Positions 35,018-44,522 of a DNA stretch of 54,063 bases are shown piece after piece. The stretch's first letter is position 1. Each line of letters starts with the position of its first letter. Source of the DNA: an uncultured Dorea sp. (GTDB taxonomy: Bacteria > Bacillota > Clostridia > Lachnospirales > Lachnospiraceae); contig URTM01000018.1 in the NCBI GenBank assembly GCA_900550865.1, positions 1 to 54,063 of the forward strand, read 5' to 3'. The notes under the pieces were generated by a model, which saw only the letters and a list, made by a program, of their open reading frames with translations, did no database searches and was not told the DNA's origin. Position numbers and translations under genes: made by a program.

Positions 35018-35449
35018 TTATTCATATATGATCTCTTTTTCTGTATATGGCATCTTTATGACAATATATGGATATGTCTTTTTCTTATGTATCTTTTCCC
35101 GTTTCTGCGGCCCCTGAAGTGTCGTACCGACGACCACTGTATTGGCTGTTTCATAACATGCATTCACTTCGATGCTGTAACCGGTCGTCTGCTGTGTTCC
35201 GTAACCGCGCACCACATACAGGCATTTTTCTTCCCTGCCCGTATCTGCATAGCTGATCCACATTTCCGACTTCTCTGCTTCTTTGATCTCTTCTTTCAGC
35301 TGCTCCGGAATCTCTTCTCTCTTCACGATCTCATATCTGACATCTCCTGTTTTCTGTTCTTCTATCGTGCCAAAACCACAGCCGGAAAGCAGTACGGTCC
35401 CGGCGATCACAGTTAAGAGCATTTTTATTTCTTTCAATGCGTCCTTCTT
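35018..35449 (-). CDS. PrcB-like lipoprotein
   Basis: A lipoprotein signal ends in LLSGCGFG. The mature part contains a PrcB_C-like fold (VVRGYGTQQTTGYSIEVNACYETANTVVVGTTLQGP, then YPYIVIKMPY). Some PrcB-domain proteins modulate extracellular proteases; no function is known here. The start is uncertain: TTG at about 35434 with AAGGA upstream fits well, and the signal peptide proper begins at the following ATG. It lies 31 bp upstream of sipL and may be in the same transcript. Confidence 0.65.
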   Translation of the reverse strand, partial: KKDALKEIKMLLTVIAGTVLLSGCGFGTIEEQKTGDVRYEIVKREEIPEQLKEEIKEAEKSEMWISYADTGREEKCLYVVRGYGTQQTTGYSIEVNACYETANTVVVGTTLQGPQKREKIHKKKTYPYIVIKMPYTEKEIIYE

Positions 35450-35591
35450 TCTGACACTTCCGTTACTGTCTGCACAACATACAGGCAGTAACACACTTCT
35501 ATTTTCTCTCTACTATCTTACACACTATGGGTGTAAAAAATGCAGATTTTATGCTATGATAAGAGAACCAGAACAAAAAGGAGTATTCATT

Positions 35592-36323
35592 ATGAGAATT
35601 ATACCAGTTGCCTTATTCGTGATCTTATTCCTGATCATCGGTATTCCGGTTCTCGGGATTGAATGGCTGATCGGAAAAGTCAGCAAAAAAACGATGGACT
35701 ATTCCAGTCTGCGGATCGTCCAGTGGGCATTCAAAGTGATCATCCGGCTCGCCGGCATCGAACTTACCGTCATCGGAGAAGAAAATGTTCCGGATGAACC
35801 GGTTCTTTTTATCGGAAATCACAGAAGTTATTTTGACATCGTGATCACTTACGCAAGATGTAAGAACCTGACCGGTTACATTGCAAAGAAAGAGATGCTT
35901 TCCATTCCGCTTCTGCGTACCTGGATGAAACGTCTCTACTGCCTCTTCCTTGACAGAGAGAATCCGAAAGAAGGCTTAAAGACGATCCTTCAGGCGATCG
36001 ACTACGTCAAACACGGCATATCCATCTGTATCTTCCCGGAAGGAACCCGGAATAAAGGCGAAGAATTATCCTTACTTCCGTTCCACAATGGATCCTTTAA
36101 GATTGCGGAGAAGACCGGATGTCCGATCGTACCGATGAGTCTGAATAATACCTGCGATATCTTTGAAGGTCATATACCATTCATTAAGAAAACACATGTT
36201 ATTCTGGAATATGGCAAACCAATCTATCCGAAAGAGCTGGACAAAGACGAGAAAAAGCGTATCGGTGAATATTGCAGCAACATCATCAGTGAGACCATTC
36301 ATAAGAATCAGGCACTTGTATAG
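35592..36323 (+). CDS. plsC: 1-acyl-sn-glycerol-3-phosphate acyltransferase (PlsC family)
   Basis: The start at ATG 35592, with AAAAGGAG 8 bp upstream, gives 243 residues. A membrane segment (VALFVILFLIIGIPVLGI) precedes the acyltransferase motifs: NHRSYFDI (the H-x4-D catalytic motif), YIAKKEMLSIPLLRTW, FPEGTRNKGEELS and VPMSLNNT. It makes phosphatidic acid in membrane lipid synthesis. The longer upstream frame is not family-like. Confidence 0.92.
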   Translation: MRIIPVALFVILFLIIGIPVLGIEWLIGKVSKKTMDYSSLRIVQWAFKVIIRLAGIELTVIGEENVPDEPVLFIGNHRSYFDIVITYARCKNLTGYIAKKEMLSIPLLRTWMKRLYCLFLDRENPKEGLKTILQAIDYVKHGISICIFPEGTRNKGEELSLLPFHNGSFKIAEKTGCPIVPMSLNNTCDIFEGHIPFIKKTHVILEYGKPIYPKELDKDEKKRIGEYCSNIISETIHKNQALV

Positions 36324-36336
36324 TGCCTGTTTTTTT
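36310..36336 (+). terminator. Terminator after the acyltransferase gene
   Basis: AGGCACT and AGTGCCT pair across the stop codon (36310-36328), followed by TTTTTTT. Confidence 0.85.
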
Positions 36337-36338
36337 CT

Positions 36339-36367
36339 TTTACATTTATCCCCTTAAGTGCTATAAT
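36339..36367 (+). promoter_or_regulatory. Promoter of the pncB-ddl-murF operon
   Basis: TTTACA, a 17-bp spacer and TATAAT, directly after the preceding terminator and about 60 bp before pncB. Confidence 0.8.
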
Positions 36368-36425
36368 AAAACGGTATATCTAAAAAAGAAATGTACTGCA
36401 AACAGCAGTAAAAAGGAGTTTGAAA

Positions 36426-37880
36426 ATGAACAAACGGAATCTTACCTTGCTGACAGATCTGTACGAACTTACTATGATGCAAGGATATTATGAAAAAGGG
36501 CAGAACGAAAAGGTCATTTTCGATGTGTTTTTCCGTCAGAACCCTTGTAACAACGGATATTCTGTATGTGCCGGTCTTGATCAGGTAATTGATTATATAA
36601 AGAATCTGCATTTTACTTATGAAGACGTAGATTATTTAAGAGGTCTTGGAATTTTCAAAGAAGATTTTCTTCATTATCTGAGCGGTTTCCACTTCAGTGG
36701 TGATATCTATGCCATCCCTGAGGGAACTGTCGTATTTCCGAAGGAGCCTCTTCTGAAAGTGATTGCTCCGATTATGGAAGCGCAGCTTGTCGAGACAGCA
36801 ATCCTGAATATCATCAATCACCAGTCTCTGATCGCAACCAAGACTTCCCGTATCGTATTCGCCGCCAGCGGCGACGGTATCATGGAATTCGGCCTTCGCC
36901 GTGCACAGGGCCCTGATGCGGGATTATATGGTGCAAGAGCAGCAATGATCGGCGGATGTGTCGGCACATCCAATGTACTTGCCGGACAGATGTTTGACGT
37001 TCCTGTTATGGGAACCCACGCACACAGCTGGATCATGAGCTTCCCGGACGAGTACACCGCATTCAAGACTTATGCAGAGATGTATCCGGATAACTGTACA
37101 CTCTTAGTTGATACTTATGACACTTTAAAATCCGGTGTTCCGAATGCCATCCGCGTATTCCAGGAATTCAAAGACGCCGGAAAACCACTAATCAAATACG
37201 GAATCCGTCTGGACAGCGGTGACCTTGCATATTTATCAAAAGAAGCCAGAAAGATGCTGGATGAAGCCGGATTCCCGGAAGCTACGATCTGTGCTTCCAA
37301 CGATCTGGACGAATTCCTTCTCCACGATCTGAAAATGCAGGGCGCAGCCATTGACTCCTGGGGTGTCGGTACCAACCTGATCACTTCCAAGGACTGTCCT
37401 TCATTCGGAGGTGTGTACAAGCTTGCAGCCATCCAGAATAAAAAAGGCGAATTTGTTCCTAAGATAAAAATATCTGAAAATACGGAGAAGATCACCAATC
37501 CTGGTAACAAAACAATCTACCGTATCTATGAAAAAGATACCGGCAAGATCAAGGCAGACCTCATCTGCTTTGCGGATGAAGTCATTGATCCTGATCAGGA
37601 TCTGCTTCTCTTTGACCCGATGGAGACATGGAAGAAGACAAAACTCGCCGGCGGTACTTATACCGTACGTGAGATTCTGGTACCAGTCTTCAAGAACGGC
37701 GAATGCATCTACAAGTCTCCGACATTGAAGGAGATTGCTGCATACTGCCGCGAAGAAAAAGATACTTTATGGGATGAGACCAAGCGTCTCTTCTATCCAC
37801 ACAGAGTTTATGTGGATCTTTCCCATAAACTCTACGATGTTAAAAAATCACTGCTTGATCAGATGAATATGACAGATTAA
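36426..37880 (+). CDS. pncB: Nicotinate phosphoribosyltransferase
   Basis: PncB makes nicotinate mononucleotide for NAD salvage. The 484 residues show LLTDLYELTMMQGYY, the segment with the phosphorylated His (GTHAHSWIMSFPDE), and IRLDSGDLAYLS with the PRPP site region. ATG 36426 has GGAG 7 bp upstream. It heads a run with ddl, murF and a HAD gene. Confidence 0.95.
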   Translation: MNKRNLTLLTDLYELTMMQGYYEKGQNEKVIFDVFFRQNPCNNGYSVCAGLDQVIDYIKNLHFTYEDVDYLRGLGIFKEDFLHYLSGFHFSGDIYAIPEGTVVFPKEPLLKVIAPIMEAQLVETAILNIINHQSLIATKTSRIVFAASGDGIMEFGLRRAQGPDAGLYGARAAMIGGCVGTSNVLAGQMFDVPVMGTHAHSWIMSFPDEYTAFKTYAEMYPDNCTLLVDTYDTLKSGVPNAIRVFQEFKDAGKPLIKYGIRLDSGDLAYLSKEARKMLDEAGFPEATICASNDLDEFLLHDLKMQGAAIDSWGVGTNLITSKDCPSFGGVYKLAAIQNKKGEFVPKIKISENTEKITNPGNKTIYRIYEKDTGKIKADLICFADEVIDPDQDLLLFDPMETWKKTKLAGGTYTVREILVPVFKNGECIYKSPTLKEIAAYCREEKDTLWDETKRLFYPHRVYVDLSHKLYDVKKSLLDQMNMTD

Positions 37881-37897
37881 AGGAGGACTTATTGATC

Positions 37898-38962
37898 ATG
37901 AAAATTATAGTATTAGCAGGCGGACTCAGTCCGGAAAGAGATGTATCCTTACTTTCAGGAGCCGGAATCTGCAGAACTCTCCGTGAAATGGGACATCAGG
38001 CATTCCTTCTGGATGTGTTCTTCGGCCTTCCATGCGATTCTGATAAATTAGAAGAAGTATTCGACCGCCCGGACGGCGGACTTGAGATTTCCAAGGGAAT
38101 CTCAACATCTGTACCGGATCTGGATGCACTGCGCAAATCACGCCCGGATCAGTCACCTTCCGAGATCGGACCAAATGTTATTGAACTCTGCCAGATGGCA
38201 GACATCACATTCATGGCACTTCACGGTTCCATTGGTGAAAACGGGAAACTCCAGGCAACCTTCGACAACCTGGGAATCAAATATACAGGACCAAATTCTC
38301 TTGGATGTACATTATCCATGAATAAACTGGTCACAAAACAGATCTTTAAGACAAGCGGTGTTCCGACTCCAAGAGGAACTTCCCTGACAGCTAAGACAAA
38401 AGACACCCCTCTGGACGAGCTTGGTTACTACCTTCCACTGGTTGTAAAGCCATGCTCGAACGGATCAAGTATCGGTGTATACATCTGTCACACAGAAGAA
38501 GATTATTATGATGCGATCCACAAATCTTTTGATATAGACAACACAGACGAGGTTGTCATCGAGCCATTTATCAAAGGCCGTGAATTTGCCTGCGGTATTC
38601 TTGCAGGAAAAGCACTTCCGCTTGTTGAGATTGTTCCAAAAGACGGACTTTTCGACTACGCGAATAAATATCAGGCAGGCGGTGCTTCCGAGATCTGCCC
38701 TCCTGTATCTCTCGATGAAGAGACGCAGAAATTGATCCAGCGTGCCGGAGAACGTGCATTTGAAGCACTCCGCATGGACGTATATTCCCGTGCAGATTTT
38801 ATCATATCCGATGCAGACGGTGAATTTTACTGCCTGGAAATGAACGCACTTCCGGGAATGACAGCTGCAAGCCTTCTTCCGAAAGCTGCCAAGGCTGCCG
38901 GATATGAATACAGTGAACTTTGCGAGGCTATCATTCAGGAATCTATAAAAGCCCGCTATTAA
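37898..38962 (+). CDS. ddl: D-alanine--D-alanine ligase
   Basis: This ATP-grasp enzyme makes the D-Ala-D-Ala end of the peptidoglycan stem. Motifs are GGLSPERDVSLLSG, FMALHGSIGENG, LVVKPCSNGSSIGV and LEMNALPGMT. ATG 37898 with AAAGGAGG 10 bp upstream is preferred over TTG 37892. murF follows 15 bp later, which supports the role. Confidence 0.95.
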   Translation: MKIIVLAGGLSPERDVSLLSGAGICRTLREMGHQAFLLDVFFGLPCDSDKLEEVFDRPDGGLEISKGISTSVPDLDALRKSRPDQSPSEIGPNVIELCQMADITFMALHGSIGENGKLQATFDNLGIKYTGPNSLGCTLSMNKLVTKQIFKTSGVPTPRGTSLTAKTKDTPLDELGYYLPLVVKPCSNGSSIGVYICHTEEDYYDAIHKSFDIDNTDEVVIEPFIKGREFACGILAGKALPLVEIVPKDGLFDYANKYQAGGASEICPPVSLDEETQKLIQRAGERAFEALRMDVYSRADFIISDADGEFYCLEMNALPGMTAASLLPKAAKAAGYEYSELCEAIIQESIKARY

Positions 38963-38977
38963 GGAGGATGGAGATCC

Positions 38978-40348
38978 ATGAAAAATCTTTCAATTGAAAA
39001 TATAACCAAGGCTTGCCGAGGTACTTTCCACGGTGATGAAAGTATCCTCAGCCAGGAAGTATCCGGCGTCGTGATCGACAGCCGGAAGGTACAGCCTGGT
39101 TACTTATTCGTTGCCATTGACGGAGAACGTGTCAACGCACACAAATTCATCCCGGACACTGTAAAAGCCGGTGCTATGTGTGTTGTCTCCCACGAAGATC
39201 TCGGTAAGACGGATTTTCCTTATATTCTGGTAGAATCCACAGGGCAGGCACTGCTTGACATTGCCAAGCTTTATCGTGATTCTTTTGATATGAAAGTTGT
39301 CGGAATTACCGGAAGTGTCGGAAAGACCAGTACCAAAGAGATGATTGCCTCTGTTCTGGCTCAGAAATATCATGTACATAAAACACTTGGAAACTTTAAT
39401 AACGAATGGGGACTTCCGATCACGATCTTCGATATGCCGGAGGATACAGAGGTTGCCGTACTTGAGATGGGTGTCAATCACTTCGGTGAGATGCGCCGCC
39501 TTTCATCTGTATCCAGCCCTGACATCTGTGTGATCACCAATATCGGTATCGCACATCTGGAGTTCTTCAAGACAAGAGAGGGAATTCTTCAGGAAAAATC
39601 ACAGATGATCCAGGATATGAAAAACGGTGGTTCCATCATTCTGAACGGTGATGACGACCTCCTTTGCAAGATGAGTCCTGTCAAAGGTGTCGCTCCTGTA
39701 TTCTTCGGGACAGGAAGCAACTGTGCATTCCGTGCCGACAATATTGAACCTCAGGGACTTCGCGGAACTGCCTGCACGATCACATTAAAGGATGGAACTT
39801 CCTTCGACTGTCTGGTTCCTGTACCCGGCATCCACATGGTAAGCAATGCGGTTGCAGGTGCTGCTGTCGGATATACACTGGGGCTGACTGCCAGCGAGAT
39901 CAAAGCCGGTATCGAATCCCTGCCGTCTATCCCGGGGCGTAACCATATCATAGAAACAGACCGTATGATCATCTTAGACGATTGCTACAATGCCAATCCA
40001 ATCTCTATGAAGGCTTCCATCGATGTCCTTAATATGGCGATCGGACGTAAGGTTGCAGTCCTTGGTAATATGGGAGAACTTGGTGATACTGCCGAAGTTC
40101 TTCATGCAGAAGTCGGTACTTACGCAGCAGAACAGAATGTAGACCTTGTCTGCGGAATCGGTGACCTGACACGCGCTCTGGTAGAAGAAGCATCCAGGGG
40201 CACACATACCCAGGCACTTTGGTTTGCTGATAACGAAAGCTTCATTCAGGCTATGCCCGGCATCATCAAAGATGGGGACAATGTTCTGGTAAAAGCCTCC
40301 CACGGAATGAATTTTCCACAGATTGTTCATGCTTTGGAAGAATTATAA
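38978..40348 (+). CDS. murF: UDP-N-acetylmuramoyl-tripeptide--D-alanyl-D-alanine ligase
   Basis: MurF attaches the D-Ala-D-Ala dipeptide made by the preceding ddl. The 456 residues hold the P-loop GITGSVGKTSTKE, NFNNEWGLP, LEMGVNHFGEM, SIPGRNHI and DDCYNANPISM, the standard Mur ligase series. A strong AAGGAGG precedes the ATG. Confidence 0.96.
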   Translation: MKNLSIENITKACRGTFHGDESILSQEVSGVVIDSRKVQPGYLFVAIDGERVNAHKFIPDTVKAGAMCVVSHEDLGKTDFPYILVESTGQALLDIAKLYRDSFDMKVVGITGSVGKTSTKEMIASVLAQKYHVHKTLGNFNNEWGLPITIFDMPEDTEVAVLEMGVNHFGEMRRLSSVSSPDICVITNIGIAHLEFFKTREGILQEKSQMIQDMKNGGSIILNGDDDLLCKMSPVKGVAPVFFGTGSNCAFRADNIEPQGLRGTACTITLKDGTSFDCLVPVPGIHMVSNAVAGAAVGYTLGLTASEIKAGIESLPSIPGRNHIIETDRMIILDDCYNANPISMKASIDVLNMAIGRKVAVLGNMGELGDTAEVLHAEVGTYAAEQNVDLVCGIGDLTRALVEEASRGTHTQALWFADNESFIQAMPGIIKDGDNVLVKASHGMNFPQIVHALEEL

Positions 40349-40395
40349 AATAACAAAAAGAACTAAACAAACGAGATATTTAAGGAGATTATTAT

Positions 40396-41214
40396 ATGGC
40401 TTATCAGATTCTCGCCCTTGATCTGGACGGAACTCTTACCAACTCCAAAAAAGAAATTACAAAACCGACCCTGGATGCTCTGATCGAGATCCAGGAAGCC
40501 GGTAAAAAAGTTGTTCTCGCCAGCGGACGCCCAACAAAAGGTATCGTTCCGCTGGCAGAACAACTTCATCTGGAAGATTATGGAAGTTATATTCTTTCTT
40601 TCAACGGTGGACGTATCACCGACTGCCGCACAAAAGAAGCCATCTACAATAAAATTCTTCCGGCTGACTGTGCAAAAGGTGTCTACGAAACGGTGATAAA
40701 ATACGCCGGACACGGAGTAGATATCCTCACTTACACACCCGAACATATTTTATCCGGTATCCAGTCCAATCAATACACAGAACTGGAATCACGCATCAAT
40801 CAGATGCCGGTCATTGATGCCAGTACCAACTTTCTGGATGTCATCCCGGATGATCCGAATAAATTTCTTGTAACCGGAGATCCCGACATCTTAGACCAGA
40901 TACGCAAAGAACTCAGCAAACAGTTCCACTCCTATCTGTCCGTCTACTGTTCGGATCCTTTCTTTGTAGAGGTTATGCCGGCCGGAATCGACAAGGCTCA
41001 TTCTTTATTAAAATTACTGACAAGTATCGGCCTTACTGCAGATGAGATGATCTGCTGCGGAGACGGATACAACGATCTGACCATGATCGAAACCGCAGGA
41101 CTTGGCGTAGCCATGGCAAATGCACAACCAGCCGTTCTTGATAAGGCGGATTATATTACGAAATCTAATGATGAAGATGGGGTGCTGCATGTAATCAATG
41201 AGTTTATGCGGTAG
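40396..41214 (+). CDS. Cof-type HAD hydrolase
   Basis: A 272-residue sugar-phosphatase-like HAD protein with a C2B cap: motif I LALDLDGTLTNSKKEI, motif II ASGRPT, motif III Lys in the GIDKAHSL segment and motif IV GDGYNDLTMIE. These proteins dephosphorylate sugar or nucleotide phosphates; the substrate is unknown. It ends the pncB-ddl-murF run. AAGGAG precedes its ATG. Confidence 0.9.
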   Translation: MAYQILALDLDGTLTNSKKEITKPTLDALIEIQEAGKKVVLASGRPTKGIVPLAEQLHLEDYGSYILSFNGGRITDCRTKEAIYNKILPADCAKGVYETVIKYAGHGVDILTYTPEHILSGIQSNQYTELESRINQMPVIDASTNFLDVIPDDPNKFLVTGDPDILDQIRKELSKQFHSYLSVYCSDPFFVEVMPAGIDKAHSLLKLLTSIGLTADEMICCGDGYNDLTMIETAGLGVAMANAQPAVLDKADYITKSNDEDGVLHVINEFMR

Positions 41215-41223
41215 TTTCATTGA

Positions 41224-41462
41224 TTAACCTGGATTGGCCTCCCGGTCCTTGGGAAGTCTTTCCAGTGAATGTGGAGAAGGCGTTGGTAATAGTTAAGGGT
41301 CAAAATTCTGCGTTAGGTTTTCAAAATTTGCTTGTTTGAGCATATGCGAGTTGCAAATTTTGAAAGCCTGCTTTTAGCAGAATTTTGACCCTTTAGTATT
41401 ACCCGCCGACGGAACCTGAACAGGAAAGACTTCCCAACTTTTATTCCGGTCCGGGTAACCGA
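41224..41462. repeat. Long imperfect palindrome (MITE-like or structured intergenic repeat)
   Basis: Three nested arms pair around a 21-bp loop (41332-41352): GGGAAGTCTTTCC (41251-41263) with 41423-41435; GGTAATAGTTAAGGGTCAAAA and beyond (41285-41311) with 41377-41403; TCAAAATTTGC (41321-41331) with 41353-41363. Outer ends near 41224 and 41460 also match loosely. The roughly 240-bp hairpin fills the whole gap between two convergent genes and has no coding frame. Confidence 0.8.
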
Positions 41463-41474
41463 CAGCCTGCTGAA

Positions 41475-42410
41475 TTAAATACCTGTTCCCGAGTCAAATT
41501 CCGGTATGAAACTTTCTTTTGCTGCTTCTCCTTCCTGGATAAAGCCATCTTCCATTCCCAGTTCCAGTGCATAATCTATGACTTTTTCATATTCCCGTTT
41601 TGTAACTTTACGGCTAAGAAGTGGATCTTCTGCGACCTGCGGCATAGGAGTGTATTGATTCATAATGCTGATCAGAATCTGATCTTTGTATGTTTCGAGC
41701 AGATATTTTATGACCGCTTTGGAATTTTTTACATGCCCCGGCAGAACCAGATGTCTTACGATCACGCCTTTTTGTATCATTCCTGTTTCTTTGTTAATCT
41801 GAATATTTCCCGTCTGACGGACCATCTCTTTTATGGATGCTTTGGCATATTCAGGATAATCCGGAGCCTGTGAATATGCAGCTGCGAGTTCTGGTTCCAT
41901 GTACTTAAAGTCCGGAAGATAGACATCTACATATCCATCCAGCATCTCTATTGTCTCCGGCTTTTCATAGCCGCTTGTATTATAGACAACCGGAAGAGCC
42001 AGACCGGCTTTTCTTGCCATCTCTAATGCTTCTATGATCTGTGGGACATAGTGTGTCGGTGTCACAAGATTAATATTGGCAGCTCCTTTTCCCTGAAGTT
42101 CCAGGAATATCTGCGACAGCCTTTCAATCGTGATTATCTTTCCGGCTTTTGCTTCGGCTATATTATGGTTCTGGCAGAAGATACAACCCATGGAACAGCC
42201 GGAAAAGAATACCGCTCCTGAGCCTGTCCTACCCGATATACAGGGTTCTTCCCACATGTGAAGTGATGCCCTTGCTGCCACGATCTCGGCCGTCTCATGA
42301 CATCTTCCGCGCTGTCCCCCAAAACGGTCTGCATGACAATTCCTCGGACACAATGTGCAATCCTTTAGAATATTTATGTTCTCTTTTATTCTTTCCATAT
42401 TTTTATTCAT
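41475..42410 (-). CDS. PflX-type radical SAM protein
   Basis: This 311-residue protein of the COG1313 (PflX) group is related to pyruvate formate-lyase activating enzyme. It has an N-terminal Cys cluster (CTLCPRNCHADRFGGQRGRC) and then the radical SAM motif CSMGCIFCQNH (CX3CX2C for the 4Fe-4S cluster). NTSGYEKPETIEML and LPDFKYMEP are family signatures. The partner substrate is unknown. It faces the murF operon across the long palindrome. Confidence 0.9.
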   Translation of the reverse strand: MNKNMERIKENINILKDCTLCPRNCHADRFGGQRGRCHETAEIVAARASLHMWEEPCISGRTGSGAVFFSGCSMGCIFCQNHNIAEAKAGKIITIERLSQIFLELQGKGAANINLVTPTHYVPQIIEALEMARKAGLALPVVYNTSGYEKPETIEMLDGYVDVYLPDFKYMEPELAAAYSQAPDYPEYAKASIKEMVRQTGNIQINKETGMIQKGVIVRHLVLPGHVKNSKAVIKYLLETYKDQILISIMNQYTPMPQVAEDPLLSRKVTKREYEKVIDYALELGMEDGFIQEGEAAKESFIPEFDSGTGI

Positions 42411-42532
42411 ATTTTCTTATTCCCCGTTATTTCCATTATCCCTATCTTCCTGCAGTACCTCTGATGTATGAATATTGTACCACGAATTCCGCAGGCAATT
42501 TCATCTTTTTCTTCCTGATTTTTTCGTTATTA

Positions 42533-42561
42533 TTGAATTTCTCCCGAGAAAATGGTACAAT
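42533..42561 (+). promoter_or_regulatory. Promoter of the first degV gene
   Basis: TTGAAT, a 17-bp spacer and TACAAT, about 70 bp upstream of the ATG at 42629. Confidence 0.65.
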
Positions 42562-42628
42562 TTTTACCACTTGGAGTATACATGAGTATTCTAAATATAA
42601 TAAAATAACAGGGAAGGAAGCATGCATT

Positions 42629-43516
42629 ATGAGGGATTACATCATCAGCTGCTGCTCAACAGCGGATCTTACAGAGGAACATTTCAAAGCACGTGACATA
42701 TCTTACATCTGTTTTCATTTCGAACTGGATGGCAGGGAATATGCCGATGATCTTGGGAAATCTATCCCATTTGATAAATTCTATGCTGCAATGGCCGCCG
42801 GAGCCGATACTAAGACTTCACAGGTCAATGCCGAGGAATTTGAAGAATATTTTGAGCCCTTCCTGAAAGCAGGAAAGGATATCCTGCACGTCACACTTTC
42901 TTCCGGGATCTCAGGAGTTATCAACTCCGCAATGATCGCAAAAGAAAGTCTTGAAGAACGTTATCCTGACCGCCGGATCCTGATTGTGGATTCTCTTGGC
43001 GCATCTTCCGGATATGGACTTTTGATGGATAAGCTGGCGGATCTGCGTGATGAAGGCAAGTCCCTGGACGAAGTCTTCCGCTTCGCTGAAAAGCACCGGC
43101 TGAACGTACATCACTGGTTCTTCTCCACGGATTTAAAATTCTACGTAAAAGGTGGGCGCATCTCGAAGACAGCAGGCGCGATCGGCGGTGTACTGAACAT
43201 CTGCCCGCTCCTTAACATGGATAATCAGGGACGCCTGATTCCACGATACAAGATTCGCACAAAGCGAAAAGTTATCCGTGCCATTGTCGATAAGATGGCA
43301 GAATATGCCGATCATCAGACCGACTATACGGGGAAATGCTACATTTCTCATTCTGGCTGTTATGAAGATGCAAAGGCCGTTGCAGATCTGGTTCAATCCC
43401 GTTTTCCATATCTGCCGGAAAAGGTGGAGATCAACAATGTGGGAACAACGATTGGAAGCCATACAGGTCCGGGAACCGTTGCACTGTTCTTTTGGGGTGA
43501 CACGCGAACAGAATAA
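42629..43516 (+). CDS. DegV family fatty-acid-binding protein (first copy)
   Basis: This is a 295-residue DegV protein: SCCSTADLTEEHF near the N-terminus, HVTLSSGISGVINSA, VDSLGASSGYGLL, KFYVKGGRISK and the end SHTGPGTVALFF. DegV/FakB proteins bind a fatty acid and present it to the FakA kinase. No fakA is seen nearby. GGAAGGAAG precedes ATG 42629; the longer upstream frame is not homologous. A second degV follows 70 bp later. Confidence 0.92.
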   Translation: MRDYIISCCSTADLTEEHFKARDISYICFHFELDGREYADDLGKSIPFDKFYAAMAAGADTKTSQVNAEEFEEYFEPFLKAGKDILHVTLSSGISGVINSAMIAKESLEERYPDRRILIVDSLGASSGYGLLMDKLADLRDEGKSLDEVFRFAEKHRLNVHHWFFSTDLKFYVKGGRISKTAGAIGGVLNICPLLNMDNQGRLIPRYKIRTKRKVIRAIVDKMAEYADHQTDYTGKCYISHSGCYEDAKAVADLVQSRFPYLPEKVEINNVGTTIGSHTGPGTVALFFWGDTRTE

Positions 43517-43587
43517 AATATTTGTTATCAAGAATATTTCTTCTGTAACTGATAGATAGTAAAGAGTACAAAAGGAGGTTTTCTCTT

Positions 43588-44466
43588 ATGAAAACAGCTG
43601 TTATGACAGACACAAACAGCGGAATTATGAAAGCAGAAGCTGACTCGATGGGAATCTTTCTGATTCCTATGCCAGTCATTATCAATGATGAGACACACTA
43701 CGAAGGAATTGATCTTACCGAAACTTCTTTCTATGAAAGCCTGACAGGTGGAATGAATGTATCCACATCCCAGCCTTCGCCCGGCGATCTGATGAATCTT
43801 TGGGATGACATCCTCGAGCAGGGTTATGACGAGATCATCCATATCCCGATGTCCAGCGGACTGAGCGCTTCCTGCTCTACAGCCATCAGCCTTTCCGATG
43901 ATTATGATGGCAAAGTACAGGTTGCTGACAATCACAGAATCTCCGTTACCCAGAAAGAATCTGTCATGCATGCCAAGAAGCTTGCTGATGCCGGAAAATC
44001 AGCCAAAGAGATCAAAGAAGTATTAGAAGCCGAGGCTTACAACTCCAGCATCTATATCGCCGTTGATACGCTTGAATTCCTGAAAAAGGGCGGACGTGTC
44101 ACTGCTGCCGGTGCAGCACTTGGAAGCGTTCTGAATATCAAACCGATCCTGACGATCCAGGGTGGCAAACTGGATGCCTTTGCCAAGACACGCGGCATGA
44201 AGAAGTGCAAGCAGAAGATGGTCGAAGCATTGAAGAACGACCGTGAGACACGTTTTAAAGATGCAGATGACAAGCATATCCTGATAGGTGCTGCCGGCTC
44301 TAACCTGACAGAAGAAGAGGCTGCGGAATGGAAACAGATGCTTATAGACGCATTTCCGAACTCTTATGTATATTACGATCCGCTTTCATTCAGTATCGGA
44401 TGTCATATCGGACCGAAGGGATATGGAATGGGTATCAGTGTTTGTTCGAAAGATTATGACAACTAA
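43588..44466 (+). CDS. DegV family fatty-acid-binding protein (second copy)
   Basis: This 292-residue paralogue shows AVMTDTNSGIMKAEADSMG, HIPMSSGLSASCSTAI, DTLEFLKKGGRVTAAGAALGSVLNIKPIL and CHIGPKGYGMG. It differs clearly from the first copy, so the two probably bind different acyl chains or result from an old duplication. AAAAGGAGG precedes the ATG. A strong terminator follows. Confidence 0.93.
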   Translation: MKTAVMTDTNSGIMKAEADSMGIFLIPMPVIINDETHYEGIDLTETSFYESLTGGMNVSTSQPSPGDLMNLWDDILEQGYDEIIHIPMSSGLSASCSTAISLSDDYDGKVQVADNHRISVTQKESVMHAKKLADAGKSAKEIKEVLEAEAYNSSIYIAVDTLEFLKKGGRVTAAGAALGSVLNIKPILTIQGGKLDAFAKTRGMKKCKQKMVEALKNDRETRFKDADDKHILIGAAGSNLTEEEAAEWKQMLIDAFPNSYVYYDPLSFSIGCHIGPKGYGMGISVCSKDYDN

Positions 44467-44483
44467 CAATTGAGTATACAATA

Positions 44484-44517
44484 ACCCCCGGGAGATGTCT
44501 CCCGGGGGGTATTTTTT
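44484..44517. terminator. Terminator after the degV pair
   Basis: ACCCCCGGGAGA and TCTCCCGGGGGGT pair around TG, with ATTTTTT downstream. It lies between convergent genes and is likely bidirectional. Confidence 0.9.
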
Positions 44518-44522
44518 ATAAC

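Noticed and set aside
42149..42628. Long 5' extension of the first degV frame
   Set aside because: It runs antisense through the radical SAM gene; DegV homology and a good ribosome site start at 42629.
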